NCBI GenBank assembly: GCA_018398765.1 | Contig: JAHBMJ010000779.1 | Coordinates: forward strand, 1-40,436 | Source: Chromera velia | Lineage: Eukaryota > Sar > Chromeraceae | Length of the DNA: 40,436 nucleotides | Reading direction: 5' to 3' | In this document: in pieces, positions 10,413 to 23,250 of the stretch | Position numbering within the stretch: position 1 is the stretch's first letter | How the letters are laid out: each line of letters starts with the position of its first letter | Translations under genes and position numbers: made by a program | Notes under the pieces: generated by a model | The model's database searches: none | What the model was told of the DNA's origin: nothing | What the model saw: the letters and a program-made list of their open reading frames with translations, nothing else

Positions 10413-13400
10413 TCATCTTAAACCTGGTGTCCATCTGGTAGGCATGAAGGAAACGGGCGAGATCAGATTTCCACCCAGCCCCTCCCTGAGAGGCTTCCGC
10501 TGGCGATCACTCATGTTCAGCAGTTGTCTGCATTCAGCCCCACAAGAATGAGGTGCATTGGTGGCAAGCGGATGAGTAACAAAGGGCTGATGAATCGGGT
10601 ACCGAGAGCTACAAGCTTCAGTTGGACTCAGAATGTGAGAGAAATTCAAGAAACACGAACACAGAGAGACACTTGTGAGCGCTTTCATGTAATTTGCTGA
10701 CCTAACAGAAGAATTTTCATGGCTCAGACTATCCTTCAGGTCCTGGACCATCCCTTGCTCCTCGCGGAGTCTTTGCCGAAGCTGAACACGCTCGGATAAG
10801 AGGGCGTCAACGACTTGCCGCGTTGCCTGCAGACATTCGGACGGACAATTTGAATCGCGAAAAAGAAACTCGTCTTCCAAAAACACGTCAAGCGAGAATC
10901 ATGATACAGAGGTGCTTGAGCACGTTCGCTTTTCTGGCATTTTCTCTATTGGGCTCATGCAGAAACTTTGCACAGATCGAATGCCGCATGGAGGCAAAAA
11001 CGATGGGAGAAAATCGAGGAAAAATTAAGGTTCGTCAAGATATTATTTCCTCTCTGTCCACCTCCCTGCCTCTGTCCGTCGCTCCCTTGCGCTTCCTCAT
11101 TCCCTTTCTCCCTACCTCCCTCTCTTTCGTCCGTCCTTCATTCCTTCCTTCCTTCCTTCCTTCCTTCCTTGCTTGCTTCCTCTCTCCCTACCTCGCCGCT
11201 CACCGACCTCGGAGGACAGTTCCTGTTCGAGCTCTGCTTCGATTTTCTTCGCTTCCTTGCGCCCCTCCGCTCGGGCACTCTCCTTCAATTCGGTTCGCAG
11301 AAGCTGCAGAATAAGAATGGTCAGGAAGAGGTTGTGCTGGAGCTGTGAAATGAAGAAGGTTGAGGAACAAAAAGAGGAAGCAGAGAACGAAAGATTGAAA
11401 AAAGAGAATTTCAGCCAGAATTGCTATCATGGCAGTGAAGGCGTGAGGGAAGCAGAGATTTTGCCAGGTAGCCGTGCATTTCGATCTGTATCGGCAAAGT
11501 GAAAAAAATAATCCATGAGTTCCGACACCCAGCCAAACCAAGAAAACAAATTGAAAGCCGAGGAATGCGACCAGACGGCCTTCTGTCTACTCTTTGCCTG
11601 CTCTTTCTTTGTTTTCCTGCTTTCCCTCCGCCCTTCTCTTTTCTCTTTCCATTTCTCACTTTCCACCCTCAGGCTGACACCATTTCCCGGAGGGACTGAC
11701 CAGGACAGCCTCCTTCAGACTATCATCCGAGAGACCCTCCAGGAGCGTTAGTCTTTCTCCCTGCACACACAAAGGAAAAGAGAAAGGTAGATGTTGATAC
11801 AGTCAGCCCGGCAGCCAGGCGAGCGGGCAGACAGATTCACTCAATTCCAGAAAAGCACTCGGGCGAAGCCACAGAGCGTCGCGAGTGAATGGGCCAATGG
11901 AGTTCTCATGGGCGACTCCGAGGAATGAAATAAAACAGCCAGCTGAAAGTGTGATAACCCACTCAGATAGGGAGCCAGTGGGTTATCAGATTGCTCTGTT
12001 GTTCAATGTGACATCTAATCTATCTGCCACTGGTCTCTGTCTTGTTGATTGGTGCTTCGGTCAGACTCGCGTCTGGACTGGACTGAGGGTTCCTGTGTGT
12101 ATATGCCCTTGCACATCTACACGCATTTGTGTGCGTATATATGTGTATGTGTATGTTTGTGTGTGTCTTCTTTTCCATACGCTTGCATCAGAGAGTGAGT
12201 GAGTAAGTCGGTACGGACCGGGTATGCGTCTCTGATGCAGTACTTCAGAGAGTGTGTTTCTTCTTTGTTGTGTTGCTCTGCTTACCGGCGCACGTTCCTG
12301 TACAAGAAGCAGAGGCACCACCTGCTCAGCCGCCCGCCCTCTCTTCCCGTGTGCTACAGTTCCTTCTGCCTGACTTCCCTCTCCCCCCTCTCCACCTTCA
12401 TCCACAAACCCATGATCTGTGTTCCAGCCGTCTTCATTCAACCCCCTCAGGTTAGTGCTGTTCAAAGTCTTTGCAGAGGCCGCGACGGAGGTGTTGGATC
12501 CCCTCCGGCCTTTCCTTCCGGCGACAGAACCCCGTCGTCCCGATTCCCCCCCTGCCCCCTGCTCATCTGCAAACCCGATCGTTCGTTGCTGCACACCCAA
12601 AAGACAAAAAGTACCAATTAAGGGGTGAAGGTGCTGTAGGCGATGCACAAAGCAAAAGAAAGGGAGACGACGCATGGCCGTCGAAACGCTTGTGCGGATC
12701 TTTACGTACTGAAGTTACAGCAAGAAAAACAGCTCAAAGACACCGGTAATGTTATCACAGCCCTCTCATGTGCCCATTTTCGCGCTTTTTTGTCTTCATT
12801 ATGGTATTGTTTCTCAGCATCTGCAGACACTGTATGTCTAGCTACATTGAATATCTGCACAGGCTCTGCAGCGCGATTCTCATCTCTCAGATGGGAACAA
12901 ATTTTTTAAAAAATAAGGCTCTGCTTCACGCGCCCTAGCTCCAAGACACGACTGTCCTCTCTTGTGAAACGAGGGCAGGGGCTGCATGCATGCTGACAGA
13001 CAGACCGACCTGCTTGAGAGTGATCTTTCCCTTCTCGAGTCGAGACATGAGATTCCTCGACGATGAGACCTTCGAGACTCCAGACAGAATGCTCCGAGGG
13101 GTTGGGGGGCCTTCGCTTTCATCATCTTCCCCCACGTCGTCTGCGTTGTCCCCCCCGTCCTGTCCGTTCTTTTCCTTTTTCTTCTTTACTTCCATCACGC
13201 TGTCGTCGCCCTTTGAGGCGGTCTCGGGCTCTTCAAGCTTTGGCCGCATGTAATCAGGGATATTCGCGAAACGCCTCCCCGCCTGGAGGTGGGTCAGACA
13301 TCAAAAGAAAAGACAAAAAATGAGAAGCAACGAGCCAATCTATGCTATCCCATTCCATGCCTCCGAGAACCCCAATCTTTCTTCACAAATGCAACAAAAT

Positions 13401-16400
13401 GTCTACCCAAAAAATTGATTCCAACTCACTTGCATGTAGAGAAGAGATAGGAGAAAAGAAGAGCAAAACATTTTTCCTATCAGACAGGAGTGAAGTGCGT
13501 TGGGGTCAAAGCTGTTCTTCGTCTGTCTGCAAATGACAAAGCGCGCAGAAGAAAAGGCGGCTGCAGAAACTGACACTCTATGAAGGGAAAGCGCCAACAT
13601 TCCTACCCTACGTCGAGGCACCGAATCTAATAAGTGATGTTAGTCGACTAGACATCTGACCTTGAAGCTGATGGGATACACCCCCGTCTGCACGTCCCTA
13701 ACCAGCCTCCCGAGAGCCTCCGCGTATCGGAGCCTTCGAAGCATCGCCCCTCTCTGTTCCTCGAGAAAGACCTCTTTGTTTCTCACGAACTTGCGAATGT
13801 CGGAAATGAACTTCGCAACTTTCGCCGCCCGATGGATCAATCGCTCTCTCGAAACGTGTCTGCAAGTGGAATTGGAAGAGGCATGCGGGAAATGAATCTG
13901 GAGCATGTGCTTGCAAAGACTCCAAAAACATGATGTATGCGTGGAGTAAGTAGAGAAAGCAGGTCCGTGAGAGTGAAGCCTTTGTATGTTTTTACTGAAC
14001 TCCTTAAGAAAGAGGGAAACATCATGAGACGCCTAGATGACGATTCTTTTGGGAGAGTCATTTGAATTTGAGCCGACACGAAGGAGCAGCTGGAAACGAC
14101 TGAAAGACGGCCGCGACGGTCAAACCACTTTTACTAGGCACGAGTAGACAGAGAGTGGGAAGGACGGACAGAAGCGATGCCACTTCCTTTTAGCTGAACC
14201 ATTTATTCTGGGGACTTCCGTTCTCACGCTTCCTACACGTGAGTGCTCGAAAAGAATGAATGAATGAATGAAGGAAGGAAGGAAGGAATGAAGGAAGGAA
14301 GGAAGGAATGAAGGAATGAAGGAATGAATGAAGGAAGGAATGAATGAATGAATGAATGAATGAATGAAGAAATAAATGAATGAATGAACAAACGACTGAC
14401 GCAGCGTCTTCCACTTCACTCTTGTGTACTTCGATGATCCTCTCGATCTCCGCCTCCGTCTCCTGACGGAGGGCCCGCAACTGCTCCTCGCAGTCACCTC
14501 GCGCACTGCAGTCATCCGTTCATGCACAGACAGACAGACAGACAGACAGATCCATTACCGAATCTGTCCGACAACACTCCATTTACATATTCACACATTC
14601 ACTTACTCCCCTCCGACGAGTATTCAGGAGCATCTTTACACGGGTCTTTATATCTGCGACATATGTGAGCTCAGCAACAGACCCGTCAATACTTGTGAAA
14701 GCAATCACTCACCTAGACTCTTCCTTCATGCCTGTCACCTTACACCGAATTGATGTGTCCCGCTACTTCGATATAAATAGAAAGGACTTAGAAAGAAAAG
14801 CAAAGAGAACGCCGGGGGGGGAACTTAAAGCCTGCAAGATCCATCCCACGGAATCACTCGATCCAGTCACTGAAGAAATCTTCCGCACACTGCATGACGG
14901 TCTGCAGACTACCTGCCGAGCTGTCCGATTGACTATGCGACTGCCTGATTCACTGACTGATTGGGAGAGTCGTGAATGGGAAACTGAACGAAAGAAAGAT
15001 GTGGAAGCTCACCCCTGTGTGATTTCTCGTCGCGCGTTCAGGTGACTCTGAACGTCGGTCAGACTGCCTTTCGCCTGTGCCAGAAATCTGTCACTCAAAC
15101 AGACAGACAGATCAACAAGCAGACACATTCACAGTTGAGCTTGTGCATTTTCAGAGAAAGCAGAAAACGGAAAGAGGGAGGTAGTGAAGGTAGCACACAG
15201 GGGCAGGATCGAAAAACTGAATTTTCTGTTCTCAAGTAGCGGCTCTGAAAGGAACTGCGCTGCTCTTCTGTCTTCTTCTCTGCTCTGCGCTTCAGGGCTG
15301 GTCTCTCCGAAAGCGTTCCGTTTGAACAGGTGACCTTCCATTCTCTCTCTCTCTCTCTCTCTGGTGCCTGTTGTCACTCACACATTCACGCATTGACTGT
15401 ATGGTAGCCTCGTCGCAGTCTCCCGGGGACGCACTGCTTTCTTTCAGTCGAGCCTCCCTCTGGCAGGCAGCTAGGCGCATGTGACCCGCGGACATCAAAG
15501 CGTTGACTGACTGACTGACTGACTGACTGACTGACTGACTGACTGTTGATTGGTGTTGACTGCCGCCTCAAGCGAGAGGAAGAGCTCTTGGTCGAGAGTC
15601 GTCAGCCTCTCCTCGTGCGCCTGTCTGGCCTCAGATGCCTGCATCTCCAGCTCTGCTCCCGTCTGCATTTCCCTCACAATCTTGTCTTGAAGCTCTTCTT
15701 CCTGCAGAATGAATGAATGAATGAATGAATCAATCAAACATTCATCAGGCATCTTGTAGCAATTCATACGACATAGGGCTCGGCCAGACAGACGAAATGG
15801 TGCAGAAAGGGGAGTTCGTGCTGATCGTAGATTCTGTCGTATGGTCCTCTACAGAATCTCTTTGACGAGAACTTCTTTTCGCCACATTTAGAAAAATGGG
15901 TTTCAATCGACACGATTGATATGCAGTCACGAACAAGGCAGGCAATCGAAGGAAAGAAACGAGCTCCCCAAATGTGAGACCGCCTTCGTCAGCCTCCAAG
16001 AATAAATCTAGCGTGGGGCAGAAACGCAGAGGAAAACCGACCCACCGCCTGTTTGGCTTCCCGCCTCGTCTTAGTGACAAACTCCCTAAGTTCGAGGGCC
16101 CTTCTGGAGGCCCTCGCGGCTCTGTCCCTCTCGTTAACCACAGCAACGTTCATGTGACGTCGAAGGACAGCAACAAGCTCGGAGGGCCCTTTCTGCTTCA
16201 GCAGCTTCTTCTGCAATGCTGCGGTCTTGACGGCGGGGTCTTCTGGTGCCTCCTCTTCGAGCGGGTCGCTTCCCAACTTCCCTTTCGGGCCCTTGCCCTT
16301 GCTTCTTTTTGATGCCACGCCCACACCTTCCTTGACAGAACCGGTCGCGAGACTCTCTTCTCCAATCTGCAGGGACGGACGGAGACAATTGAGAAAGTCA

Positions 16401-19367
16401 AATGCCTCTCCAGTCGTGTAACCAAAAGAGATGCTGCATTTCTGACAGGTCTGCCGATTCTCTTTCGCCCTGCTTACATACTTACATACAAAGATGACGG
16501 TGATGAGAACTTTGATGGTCGGTCGCCTCTAAGAAAACCTGCGAAACGAAGTACCTCAAACGTACGCATGATGCAGATAGATGCACCAACCATTCCTTGT
16601 AGAAGAAATCTTAGACATACGTGGCGTGCAGGGGAGTTCCAGAAAGGTGCAGCACATTCTGGCAATGCGTTTGCACGTTGACTGGTTTCCATCCTTTCTT
16701 CATTTTGATTGTGGTTCGGTAGTCCTCAGATACAGGTGAAAAGCTCAGGTTCGCATGATTGAACACACAGACTGTAAACGATTAGTGGGCCGGAAGCAAC
16801 AAACAAACCTGTAAAAGCCTCTTCATAGAATCCGGCGGTTCGACCCCCGCGTTTCTGATGGACAGAAGTCTTTTGAATATTTTCCTCTGGCCCCTTTTGA
16901 GTTCCTCCTTCAATTCCTGGAGGTCCTTCTGCAGCTGCTGCAGCTTTGCGTCTCTCGCTGTATCCTCGGGGTCTCTCAGCCTGTTCAGCGTCGGGCGGTT
17001 GGTCACACTCTTGCAACGGTGGGCGAACTGGAGAGAGTTCAGGGATTCCTGAGAACAGTCAACAGGAAGAAAAGGAAAAGGAAGGGAGGGTGGAGAGCAT
17101 GGTAGCGTGACAACGATAGACAGGCACAGGCAGACTTTCAACTTTGACCGAAAGGAGACAGCAGAAAGAGAAAGCTGAGCTCTCCATCAGCGGCTGGCTT
17201 GTGAAGTTCCAGGACGCGTTTGAGTGCGTTTGTTGACTTTTAGATACAGACTCATTTAGAGAGAGAACATGCGCATGGTGTGAAAACCAGGGAGCCCCTA
17301 ACTCGCAACCAAGCGAATGGAAAGAAGATTGCGAGAGGAAAGCAAGCGCGCAAAGAACCAGGAAAGTCACTGATTGATTGAATAAGAATGGCAGGGGGAA
17401 AATATGGTACCTGATTTCCGAATTGAGATGGTAAGATAAACGAATCAAGAAAAGATTGCAGGCTCTGGTTGACTTCTGTGTCTGAACACCAACCTCGTAG
17501 TTTGCTGCTGTAGGGTTCAGACAGACGAGGAGCGTTGTGTATGAATTCCCTCCGAGAGAGTTTTGCAGCAGTCTGGTTAGTTTGGAGTCTCTGTAAGGTA
17601 TGTGGTGCGTTCCCTCTCCTTTCTGATTTGCGTTCTTTGCGTTCTCTCTGTTGGAGAGAGACAACGCAAGAACGACCTTCCCCAGAGCAGAGAGAGACGA
17701 ATTGATCACACGGGCTTCCTCAAACCGGACTCCCTCCGATCTGCAGACAGAAATTGTTTGCGTTTATTCTTTGTCATACAGAATTCTTTAATAAACGCAT
17801 ATAAACGCATGCCTCAAACCGTACTCCCTCCGACCTGCAGACAGAAAAGTCACCATGGATCCCGTTGTGGATTTCACTGTACAGCGTGCACAAAGAGAAA
17901 GAAGAACTGCAGAATAGGGAGAGCAACACGGACAAAAAAGAAAAAGTCGACAGAGCTTCGTGGTTTCTGTCGGATTCTCTTCTCGGCGCCCTGCAGGATA
18001 TTTACACACGGACTCATTGGGGCCGAGCGAAATACCCTCGGTGCAACTGACTTGCTGCGGGCGTTTCTCTCAGACCCCGCGAGGTCGATTAGGTGAAGTT
18101 CCCCCTGCAGCAGCTCCCTCGGATCAGTGGCGCCCGATACCGAGGCAGCTGCCAGCGCCTCCGACTCCTCCTCGCTGCAGGCAGGCAAGGCGTGAACAGA
18201 AACGAACGGAGACAGAGGTACACGGATCGCAAGGCAGAGAACAAGAAGAGATCTGTGCTGTGCCTGCATGGAAGTGATTAGCTGTATCGTGGAGGATGGT
18301 GGGATCACAGACGAATCGACGGTGTGTCAATGTGCCCATGCATCCCTTCGGAACTGACGTACCTGAGTCTCTGTCTCTGGCCTAAGTGCAAGCTGAAGAC
18401 AGTGTGGGATCTGGATGAGGTCGCGTTGAGTGCGGTCTCGAATGTTGCCCTCAACCGGGTTCCTCTGTTGACCACTTCCAGCACGTCCTGGACTGTGCGG
18501 ACGGGCACACGGGTCAGGTCACGCACAAACACGCGACCACCAGGTGCCTCGTGTATCTCCAAGTTTTGTTTGACGTAGTCCGCCCTTGTGAGTGGTGCAA
18601 TGGAGGGCGGGGAGTTTCTCTGCGTGCGCGGGGCGGAGAAGCGGTTCGTTGTCGCTTCCACGCTTTCCCGTGCGGTGCCCAGGGTGGGCGTACCTGCCCT
18701 GTTGTTGTTCGCAGCCACTCTGGCTTCCTCTTCTGCTACGCTGCCTGCTGTGGGATGGGGTGAGGGCAGGCATAGGTCCCTTATCTGGTCCAGGTAGATC
18801 TCTAGGAAGGACACGGTCATCCCCAGTTCCTGCGGGCCAGTGGGAGGAGACAGGAAGGCAGAGAGGTGAGGGGGAGGTCGGTGTGAAGTCAGTGTGGAAT
18901 ACGTGGAAGGAAAAGTCTGTGTTCTGAATTATCTATCGTCCGTTTATCTGTTCGTCTGATTGTCTGTGTTGTTCCGTTTTCTTTTACTGGTTTTCTTTGG
19001 TTGGCTTTTTTGAGGCTGTCCACATATATAGCTGATACGTACCGAATCTGTTCTTGTCAAAAGGAAGGAGGGAGGAGGAAAGACCATCCAAGGAACCTGA
19101 TCATTCTTTCTTTCTTTTATCCTTCCAGATCCGTTCCCTCCGGCATCCAGCAGCGGCCCTCCTCCTCATGCATTTAGTTCGGCTGGGACCTTTCTCAAGG
19201 AATCCAAACACAAAGCCCGGCAGTCCCTCGAAAATTCGATTTTATGAAGCGATAGCCAAAAAAGAGGGTAGCCCAAAAATCCGAAAAAAAATGACAATAT
19301 TTCTGTTCTTGCTGGTTTCCTTCCATTATTTCTCTTTCTCTCGCGCGCTCTCTCCACTCTCTTCGTG

Positions 19368-19407
<40 letters not shown>

Positions 19408-20166
19408 CAGAGCCTGACCAACCTTTTCTTCTGATCTCTTTTTGAGTTCCTTGAAGAGATATTCTATCGCTCTCGGGAGAAGTCCCCGCTTCTCCTTATT
19501 CCCCTCTCCAAAAATTGAGTACGTCTTCCCACCTCCAGTCTGGCCGTACGCAAAGCAACAGCTGTTGAAACCCGCTGCATAGCATAATGTTCAACGGCTA
19601 TGTAAAAAGGAGGGTCGAAAGGTGGGAATGTAGGGGGGGGTGATTGATCGGAAACGATGAAACGAGAGCTAACATTCAAATCACAAAAATGATTTGATGA
19701 GTCCAAAAAGGAGACGCATCTTTATTTCTGTTGGCTTTTTCGTTCTTTCCTTCTCTGGAGGGGGGTCCAGGGTCCCTTTGAAATTGTGAATCTCTCTTTT
19801 GACTGGCTGTCTATGGAGAACAAGGACGAAAGGGTAAAGAAAAAAATGCACGGTCTGAAAGAAAAAAACCGGAATGACAGCGATCAGACAGATACATACA
19901 GAGACAGACAAACAGAACGCGCTGTACGCATACATAGAGAACTTCCTTACAAAACAACCCAATAAAATCGAAACGAGATGTCAATCGATGCGCGGAGGCC
20001 CAATAACAAATGAAACAGCGACCCATCAGTCAGTCGACTAGACAACCGACAAGTTACCACATCAACCAATCAATCAATCACTCAATCAATCCATGAATCA
20101 GTCCATCAATCAATCAATCAATCATTTAATCAATCAATCAATCAATCAGTCCATCAAGCAGGTAGT

Positions 20167-20206
<40 letters not shown>

Positions 20207-20968
20207 CACATCTGAATATGTATGTAAACATAGTCATTAAAATACACACACGCACAATGGCGGACACACAAAGACACATGCAGATACACACAGGGGTACC
20301 CAAGAAAGAGGGCACGCGCGCGCACGAGAGAGAGGAAGGGGAAGTTTGAAGAAAAGCCGGGCAGAGGTGCTGATATACACGAGTAACATGATCAACTTCT
20401 CGCCAAACAAAAACTAGTTTCTTCTGTGAAGACTACCAGAAACAATAGGCTGAACTCTCTCGTATTTTGCGAAGTCAAGGACCACTTACTTTCAATGGCA
20501 CACGACCAGACAAAAATGTGATTGAGATAGAAGAAGATCCTTCCTTCCTTCTATCCAAAGATCTGTCTGCAAAGGACAAGCCCTCTCTCTCCTTGACTCT
20601 CTCTCTCTCTCTGTCGGTCACTGACCTAATGTGTGGTCAACCAGGGGCCGTGCGACTGCCTGGAAGACTGTGTCCTGACTTGCAGTCGGGAGGAAAACTT
20701 TGTTGAATGCGTAAGTGTTCTCCGTTCTCCCTCTGCAGAGGGGGTCTTTGATGGTGACTTCGTTTCTGTCCCATGAGCCGGGGATGGAGAACAACTGGTC
20801 GAAGGACTCATTCTCTGTATCTGGGGGTCGAAATCGGATGGACACCTCAACCTTGGCCCCATCGTCCGTGGTCTCTTTCTCTCTGTCCTTTGCTGTTACC
20901 GCGTTTGGACTTTCTGTTTGTGGAGGGCCCCTCCGGGCGCCTTCTTTGCCTGGGTCCTTCGTCGTCAT
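10413..20968 (-). CDS. Kinesin heavy chain with N-terminal motor and coiled-coil tail
   Basis: A microtubule motor. My model, in gene order: 20968-20626, 19574-19423, 18829-18363, 18174-18052, 17740-17494, 17048-16809, 16366-16046, 15701-about 15536, about 15470-15382, 15074-15013, 14505-14401, 13859-13661, 13282-13010, 12588-12286, 11760-11701, 11303-11208, 10826-10702 and 10527-10413. It gives about 1160 residues. The motor spans roughly residues 38-460. P-loop GQTGGGKT is at 125-132, switch I NATSSRSH near 300-307, switch II DLAGSE near 351-356, followed by RDSKLTRLLQNSLGG and the exit strand FAHRCKSVTNRP. Between EIYLDQIRDL and EIHEAPGGRVFVRDL lies an insert of about 65 residues rich in S, A, P and N. 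The neck and tail are charged helices likely to form coiled coils, with a G/R/S-rich linker in exon 14. A TAA lies in frame directly before the ATG, supporting the start. Exon 8/9 borders are uncertain. I cannot assign a kinesin family. Confidence 0.9.
14256..14393. repeat. GAAT/GGAA microsatellite in a kinesin intron
   Basis: A run of about 135 bp of GAAT and GGAA units on the + strand (ATTC and TTCC in gene sense). It lies just after the donor of the kinesin exon at 14401-14505. Confidence 0.9.
15504..15546 (-). repeat. TCAG tandem array overlapping a kinesin donor
   Basis: On the coding strand the exon ending near 15549 runs into about ten TCAG units. Every unit junction gives GTCAGT, a donor sequence used many times in this window. 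Because the unit is 4 nt, successive donors fall in successive reading phases, so the true exon end cannot be read from the sequence alone. Confidence 0.8.
17715..17848 (-). repeat. Duplicated 3' splice site in the kinesin motor
   Basis: About 36 nt including CTGCAG and GGAGGGAGT.CGGTTTGAGG (in gene sense) occur at 17717-17752 and, slightly changed, at 17811-17848. The copy at 17717-17752 is the acceptor and start of the exon encoding EGVRFEEARVINSSLSALGK. The other copy lies in the intron. The roughly 58 bp between contain inverted arms TGCGTTTATT and AATAAACGCA. Use of the upstream acceptor would enter the same phase but soon meet TGA. Confidence 0.85.
19371..19408. repeat. TG microsatellite in kinesin intron 2
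   Basis: A TG run on the + strand (CA in gene sense) just downstream of the donor of kinesin exon 2. The rest of the intron (18830-19422) shows no coding frame. Confidence 0.85.
20060..20206. repeat. CAAT and CA microsatellites in kinesin intron 1
   Basis: CAAT units with CCAT/CAGT variants, then about 18 CA units. They lie in the 1051-bp first intron (19575-20625), which separates the exon with the first motor strand from the P-loop exon. No exon is seen in this intron. Confidence 0.85.
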
Positions 20969-21618
20969 TTAGACGCGGGGGGGCAACTCACGTGCCGGAG
21001 CTTATTGCAGCTGGTACGGCTTGTGCAAGAGAAATGTCAGTCAGGGTAAATCGAGAATCAGTCAGTCAAGACCTGCATGCACTCAAGGTAGACGGCGAGA
21101 CGACGTGCTCAGCGGATATTTATACTTGAGCGAAAAAAATGGAATGTCATGGACTTTATTCCGTACTGACGACGCGCCACCTTAATTCATTTGAAAAGAC
21201 AAGGCATGCAGGACTTGCCACATTCTGGATCGAAGGATTGATGTATATTCGTAGAACAACATATACATATATATTGATACGATCATGCATGCATGCAAGT
21301 TTTGCTTTTTTTTGAAACATGCATGCATGCAAGTGAAAAATCGCAAATCGCGCGCGCGCAAATGGAGTATAACCGAGCGAAAGGTGGTGTCACACAGTCA
21401 CTGATGTGTGCCGGCCAACATGCATCTCCCCCATGCCCTGCAACATGTCCGTATATGCAAGATACCCCCTGAGCTTGCCGGGGCCCTGTTTTAAAGGGTC
21501 GAGGTGTAGTGAAGAGCGAATATCGAGGCCCAGCAGCCCCAGCTAGGTAATGTGATGCCGTTGGCATGTTTGAAAAATTGGTTGGGGTCGTTTTTTTTTA
21601 TGAAATTTTTACTTAAAT
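20969..21618. promoter_or_regulatory. Upstream region of the kinesin with paired TGCATGCATGCA motifs
   Basis: Two 12-bp TGCATGCATGCA blocks lie at 21286-21297 and 21320-21331, each followed by AGT, about 318 and 352 bp upstream of the ATG. TGCATGCA-type motifs are known ApiAP2 targets in apicomplexans. Their use here is an inference from position and repetition. A GCGCGCGC run follows at about 21351. No gene is seen. Confidence 0.4.
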
Positions 21619-21968
21619 GGCAGTAAGGTCGCTAACTTTGCGTATATATCTCTCTCATGTGCTCTTAATTACATCATTTTCATCTTAGTCGCCAGCCTTT
21701 ACTTGAACCAATACTAAGCATCAGGGCCTAGGTATAAAAAACTGAGTTTGTGCCATAATCTGTGTCGTTTCAGAGGGCAGCTCAGCCTTGCTGAGAATCA
21801 CAAAAGCCTGGGATCAGCCGAGAAACTTCGAAATCATACGCAATGTCTCTTTTTTGAAGGAGGATCGATATCACATAAAATTATACAACAGAAAAGTAAA
21901 GAGAAATTAACACTTTCAGCGCATACGTTACATAATACAGGCATCAAAATAATTGGTTATAATTGTTA
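21619..21968. repeat. 345-bp direct repeat, copy A (possible LTR)
   Basis: Matches 22906-23250 throughout, beginning CAGTAAGGTCGCTAACTTTGC and ending CATCAAAATAATTGG followed by TATAATT. A TATA-like block (GGTATAAAAAACTGAG) sits inside both copies. The copies are about 1287 bp apart with about 940 bp between that show no coding frame. A non-autonomous LTR element is possible, but I find no clean TG...CA ends and no purine tract before the second copy. Confidence 0.8.
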
Positions 21969-22905
21969 TATTGTAGTGTCCTACCTCTTGGCACCGTCCC
22001 GCCACCGCCGTTCGTGGTCCTTCTCGCATGTACGACGCCTTTGCTTCGATCACCCGCCGCCACATTCTATCTATCTGGCCCTGGAAAGCTTATCTTTGCG
22101 TTCGCATGGACACCGGTCAGATTTAATCTGCCTTCAGCCGTCTGCTGAGATCATTCGTTCCGTTTGTCCAGTCGTGAGTCTGTCCTTTCTTAGTAAGCTA
22201 GCAGAAGTGAGCAGAAGCCAAGTCCAAGTTCAACTATGAATCTCTCAACTCTATAAACGGCTAAGGATCTTCTAATATCATATCCCTTAACTGACTGAGA
22301 TCTTTAGACTGAGCTAGAGTTTGAAAAGCTAGTTTAAAAAGTCTATAGATCTGCCTCTCTGTCAAAGCCTCATCTCTGGTCTAGCTCTCCGTCTGTCCTG
22401 CCGCTACCTCCAAAGCGGTAGGAAGTTATTACAATATATAAATAAATGAATGAGTTAGATTAAAGCCGGTGAGCCACCTCTTAGGCTCTGGCTAACCCGG
22501 CATATTATGCAGAAATTTGTTATACAACCTAGGTTCTATGGAGTATTTGAAGGCTTACAAGACTAGGCGGCCCCTAGAGGCGGCCTCTTTGTTTTAGTCT
22601 TAAGCACACACACCAGACGGAGGTGCCCCGGTCCTTGGAAAAAACAAAACCTGCATATAGCATATAACAGACTACCCCTCCACCGGTCTTCTCCCCCACA
22701 AGAGTAGGACGCCCGACAGCACTATTTGTTTAGAACCTATGGAGGGACAACAACAAAAGAAGATGCACCTTCCCTATCCAAAGCCCCTTTTCCACCTATT
22801 ACCCCACTTTCACTTGTTTTAAGAGCTAGTAAACTTGCTGTCCGAAGTAACCTCAGACCTGAAACCCGAGCCCCCCTGACTGAAGCAGTAAAAAAACCTA
22901 TATAA
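21969..22905. other. Non-coding interior between 345-bp repeats
   Basis: AT-rich, with no frame resembling a known protein. A small hairpin (CCGCTACCTCCAAAGCGG, near 22402) and a C-rich stretch near 22680-22700 are visible. TTGGCACCGTCCCGCC, about 20 bp past the left repeat, could be a primer-binding site, but I cannot match it to a tRNA. Confidence 0.5.
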
Positions 22906-23250
22906 CAGTAAGGTCGCTAACTTTGCATGTATCTCTCGTATGCTCTCAATTACATTATTTTCATCTTAGTCGCTGGCCTTTACTCAAACTAATACTAAGT
23001 ATCAGGGCCCAGGTATAACAAACTGAGTTTGTGTCATAATCTGTATCGTTTTAGAGGGCAACTCAGCATTGCTGAGAATTCTAAAAGCCTGAGCTTAGCC
23101 GAAAAACTTCAAAATCGTATGCAATGTCTCTTTTTTGGAGGGGGATCGATATCACATAAAATTATATAACAGAAAAGTGAAGAGAAATCGGCACTTTCAG
23201 TGTATACATCATATGATACGGGCATCAAAATAATTGGCTATAATTATAGG
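22906..23250. repeat. 345-bp direct repeat, copy B (possible LTR)
   Basis: Second copy of 21619-21968. Divergence is spread evenly and I estimate it by eye as 10-15%, so the duplication is not recent. Its right end overlaps the left arm of the fold-back element at 23241. Confidence 0.8.

Noticed and set aside
22375-22540. Possible tRNA-like fold near CCGCTACCTCCAAAGCGG
   Set aside because: I can see a hairpin but not a cloverleaf with acceptor, D, anticodon and T arms.
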